Assembly (NCBI RefSeq): GCF_002211305.1
Contig: NZ_LOKW01000001.1
Span: forward strand, 558,001-622,000
Source of the DNA: Rhizobium sp. R634
GTDB taxonomy: Bacteria > Pseudomonadota > Alphaproteobacteria > Rhizobiales > Rhizobiaceae
Reading direction: 5' to 3'
Length of the DNA stretch: 64,000 bases
How positions within the stretch are numbered: the first letter of the stretch is position 1; every line of letters begins with the position of its first letter. Of the stretch, positions 61,843 to 64,000 are shown in pieces. The position numbers were made by a program, and so were the translations under genes. The notes under the pieces were generated by a model. The model made no database searches, was not told the DNA's origin, and was given only the letters and a program-made list of their open reading frames with translations.

Positions 61843-61905
61843 AGCAGATCGAAGTCGGGGGCTGGCTTCGCATGAAGCTCGTTGCAGAGCTGTTGCAGGC
61901 GAACT

Positions 61906-62883
61906 TTACTCGACGAATTTGACCATCACGCCCGGCTTCACCATCCCGCCGAGTTCTTCCGCATCCCAATTGGTCAGGCGGACGCAGCCGTGCGATCCGA
62001 CCTTGTCGATCAGCTCGGGATCGGGCGTGCCGTGAATGCCGTAGGTCGGCTCGGTCAGGTCGATCCAGATGCTGCCGACCGGCCCGTTCGGTCCTTTGGG
62101 GATGGTGAGGACCTTGTTGTTTTTCCCCTGCTTGAAATTCACTTTGGGATCGTAGCGATAGACGGGCATGCGGGCGACGCCCTTGACCTTGTGTGTGCCG
62201 CTGGGGGAAGGATTGTCTTCGCTGCCGACCGTTGCCGGATAGGCCGCAAGCAGCGCGCCGCGCGCGTCATAGGCCAGCACCTGCCCCGTCTTGCCGTTCA
62301 CCTCGATGCGCTTGACCTTTCCGTCTCTTGGAGATCCCGTTACCACGACTTGTACCGTCTTGCCCGGCGCAAAGTCCGCGCTGGGATTGAGCGCCTTCAT
62401 CAAATCGATATCCATGTGGAACCGCTCCGCGAGCTTCTCCTCCACGCTGGTATATCCCATGCTCGCCATCTTCGCCTTTTCCCCATAGTCCTCGGGAATA
62501 CGGTCGACGAGACCGGCGGCGTCTTCCTTGGTGATGACGTAGCTTTCGAGGATCGGCGGACCGGCTTCGAGCCGGGTGATCACCTCGGGATCGAGTTTTC
62601 CATCCTCGGTAAGCTTGTTCATCGCCTCGAAGCCGGCAACAGCCTTGCCGACATTCTCGCCATAGAGGCCATCGATCACGCCAGGAGAGGCGCCGGCGCG
62701 GTCGAGAAGCACCTGGAGGCGCACGATTGCGGGATCCGGGTCCGGCGACGGTTTCTTCGGACGCTCAGTTGCGAGCGAATCGAGGGAGGCTGTGTTGACG
62801 GCCTCCGGCGACAGCTCCAGCGCATTTGCCGTGTCGAGGGAAAAAAGCAAAACAAGCGTTGCGATCGATGTGACGGTTTTCAT
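61906..62883 (-). CDS. L,D-transpeptidase, YkuD family (325 aa)
   Basis: Periplasmic cell-wall enzyme forming 3-3 crosslinks or attaching proteins to peptidoglycan. Signal peptide at 1-21, a peptidoglycan-binding-like segment (about 52-108, LLDRAGASPGVIDGLYGENVGKAVAGFE), a LysM-like segment (about 145-185) and the YkuD catalytic domain with IHGTPDPE and SHGCVRL (nucleophile C300). It lies 107 bp downstream of the ftsZ homologue on the same strand, which may couple it to division. Confidence 0.9.
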   Translation of the reverse strand: MKTVTSIATLVLLFSLDTANALELSPEAVNTASLDSLATERPKKPSPDPDPAIVRLQVLLDRAGASPGVIDGLYGENVGKAVAGFEAMNKLTEDGKLDPEVITRLEAGPPILESYVITKEDAAGLVDRIPEDYGEKAKMASMGYTSVEEKLAERFHMDIDLMKALNPSADFAPGKTVQVVVTGSPRDGKVKRIEVNGKTGQVLAYDARGALLAAYPATVGSEDNPSPSGTHKVKGVARMPVYRYDPKVNFKQGKNNKVLTIPKGPNGPVGSIWIDLTEPTYGIHGTPDPELIDKVGSHGCVRLTNWDAEELGGMVKPGVMVKFVE

Positions 62884-62990
62884 GAACCATCAAATGATTA
62901 TGGGAACTACTTGTTCCCTGAGGAGGGAAAGAGCGTCGGTCAGCGCTTACGCTGCCGCCGCCCCCTCTCGCTTGCGGGTTTTAGGCTGGG

Positions 62991-64000
62991 CTACTGCAGA
63001 ATGCGCGGGATCTGCAGATTTTCCTGGGCAACGCCGGGCATGGCGCCGAAGCCGCTGCCCTCCAAGCCGGTCGCCACGACGGAGACACGGAACCTGCCGT
63101 CGAGATTGCGGTCGAAGATGGCGCCGACGACGATTTCGGCATCCGCCTGCACTTCGTCGCGAATGCGGCTCGCGGCCTCGTCGACTTCGAACAGCGTCAT
63201 ATCGGAACCGCCCGAAATCGAGATCAGAACGCCCTTGGCGCCCTTCATCGAGAGATCGTCGAGCAGCGGGTTTGCGATCGCGCCCTCGGCCGCCTTCATG
63301 GCGCGGCCTTCGCCGGAAGCTTCGCCCGTGCCCATCATCGCCCGCCCCATGCCGCGCATCACCGACTTCACATCGGCGAAGTCGAGGTTGATCAGGCCTT
63401 CCTTGACGATCAGATCGGTGATGCAGCCGACGCCCGAATAGAGCACGCGGTCGGCGGTCATGAAGGCATCGGCGAAGGTCGTTTTCGCGTCGGCGACGCG
63501 GAAGAGGTTCTGGTTGGGAATGACGATGACGGTATCGGCGGCCTGGCGAAGCGCCTCGATGCCGGCCTCCGCCGTCTTCATGCGGCGATTGCCTTCGAAG
63601 GAAAACGGCTTGGTGACGACGCCGACGGTCAAAATGCCCGCCGAGCGCGCGGCCTGGGCGATCACCGATGCGGCGCCCGTTCCCGTTCCGCCGCCCATGC
63701 CGGCGGTGACGAAGCACATGTGTGAACCGCTGAGGTGGTCCATGATCTCGTCGAGCGACTCCTCGGCGGCCGCACGGCCGACTTCCGGCAGCGAACCCGC
63801 GCCAAGCCCTTCGGTCACCTGCGCTCCGAGCTGAATGCGCCGGGAGGCCTTCGAGGTCGCGAGGACCTGGGCATCCGTGTTTGCGGCAATGAACTCAACG
63901 CCGGCCAAATTCTCCGCGATCATGTTGTTGATCGCATTTCCGCCGCCGCCACCGACGCCAATGACGGTGATATGCGGCCGCAGCCCCACAATGCTGCTCT
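62991..64000 (-). CDS. ftsZ2: FtsZ homologue lacking the C-terminal tail, FtsZ2-like (N-terminus at window edge)
   Basis: Tubulin-like GTPase. The G-box GGGTGTG is at 99-105 (counted from a GTG at 63989), GVGGGGGN near the start binds phosphate, and the T7 loop NLDFADVK (201-208) carries the catalytic Asp residues. The frame remains open to the window edge, so the true start may be outside. The protein stops about 10-20 residues after the GTPase core (ending LQIPRILQ), without the long linker and conserved FtsA/ZipA-binding tail of main FtsZ proteins. This matches the short second FtsZ described in Sinorhizobium. Confidence 0.88.
   Translation of the reverse strand, partial: SSIVGLRPHITVIGVGGGGGNAINNMIAENLAGVEFIAANTDAQVLATSKASRRIQLGAQVTEGLGAGSLPEVGRAAAEESLDEIMDHLSGSHMCFVTAGMGGGTGTGAASVIAQAARSAGILTVGVVTKPFSFEGNRRMKTAEAGIEALRQAADTVIVIPNQNLFRVADAKTTFADAFMTADRVLYSGVGCITDLIVKEGLINLDFADVKSVMRGMGRAMMGTGEASGEGRAMKAAEGAIANPLLDDLSMKGAKGVLISISGGSDMTLFEVDEAASRIRDEVQADAEIVVGAIFDRNLDGRFRVSVVATGLEGSGFGAMPGVAQENLQIPRILQ

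Noticed and set aside
1-64000. tRNA genes, rRNA, CRISPR arrays, insertion sequences or prophage
   Set aside because: No cloverleaf-like sequence, repeat-spacer array, transposase or phage-type protein was found on reading both strands.

Overview
The window is high-GC DNA with dense, often 4-bp-overlapping genes. It carries a short second FtsZ, Liv- and Dpp-type ABC importers, and a mosaic intergenic repeat of rhizobial type. Together these suggest an alphaproteobacterium of the Rhizobium leguminosarum/etli group; the genus is inferred from gene content, not from an RNA marker. No rRNA, tRNA, CRISPR array or transposase is visible.

Region 1 (1-7.4 kb) is ordinary chromosomal content: an exported protein cut by the window edge, a small secreted protein, a PAS-GGDEF diguanylate cyclase, an ion channel with a C-terminal zinc ribbon, an MscS-type channel and an SLC13 permease with TrkA-C domains.

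Region 2 (7.4-30.7 kb) is an aromatic catabolism island. HpaA-like regulator, hpaB and hpaC convert 4-hydroxyphenylacetate to homoprotocatechuate. hpaF-hpaE-hpaD, a succinate-semialdehyde dehydrogenase, a single-domain HpaG, hpaH and hpaI carry it to pyruvate and succinate. Embedded are a P450, an aldehyde dehydrogenase and an APC permease, divergent from an operon of iclR, a Tm-1-like/UPF0261 protein, a HAD hydrolase, two class-III PLP enzymes and an APH-fold kinase. The second PLP enzyme has the signature of amino-alcohol-phosphate phospho-lyases. The kinase plus lyase could turn a beta-hydroxylated amine such as octopamine into the aldehyde that feeds the hpa pathway; this is the main hypothesis here. 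An SDR-MoaF-NTF2-like operon closes the region.

Region 3 (30.7-41.1 kb, minus strand) holds ALDH, GMC oxidoreductase, a Liv-type ABC importer and an AraC regulator in one apparent operon, preceded by a second FeaR-like AraC regulator and by hpaR. A TTAAC-N2-GTTAA motif recurs before hpaF, before hpaR and before the FeaR-like gene, and may be the HpaR operator.

Region 4 (41.2-61.8 kb) looks like amine/amino-acid catabolism: two related GNAT acetyltransferases, an ArgE-like deacetylase, a 2-hydroxyacid dehydrogenase, a cupin, two more ALDHs, a tartrate/malate-type dehydrogenase, a PuuB-like amine oxidase, a putrescine-type aminotransferase, two HAD proteins, a Dpp-type transporter, an Lrp regulator and a D-amino-acid-oxidase-type flavoprotein. 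Region 5 (61.9-64 kb) is an L,D-transpeptidase downstream of an FtsZ homologue that lacks the usual C-terminal tail.
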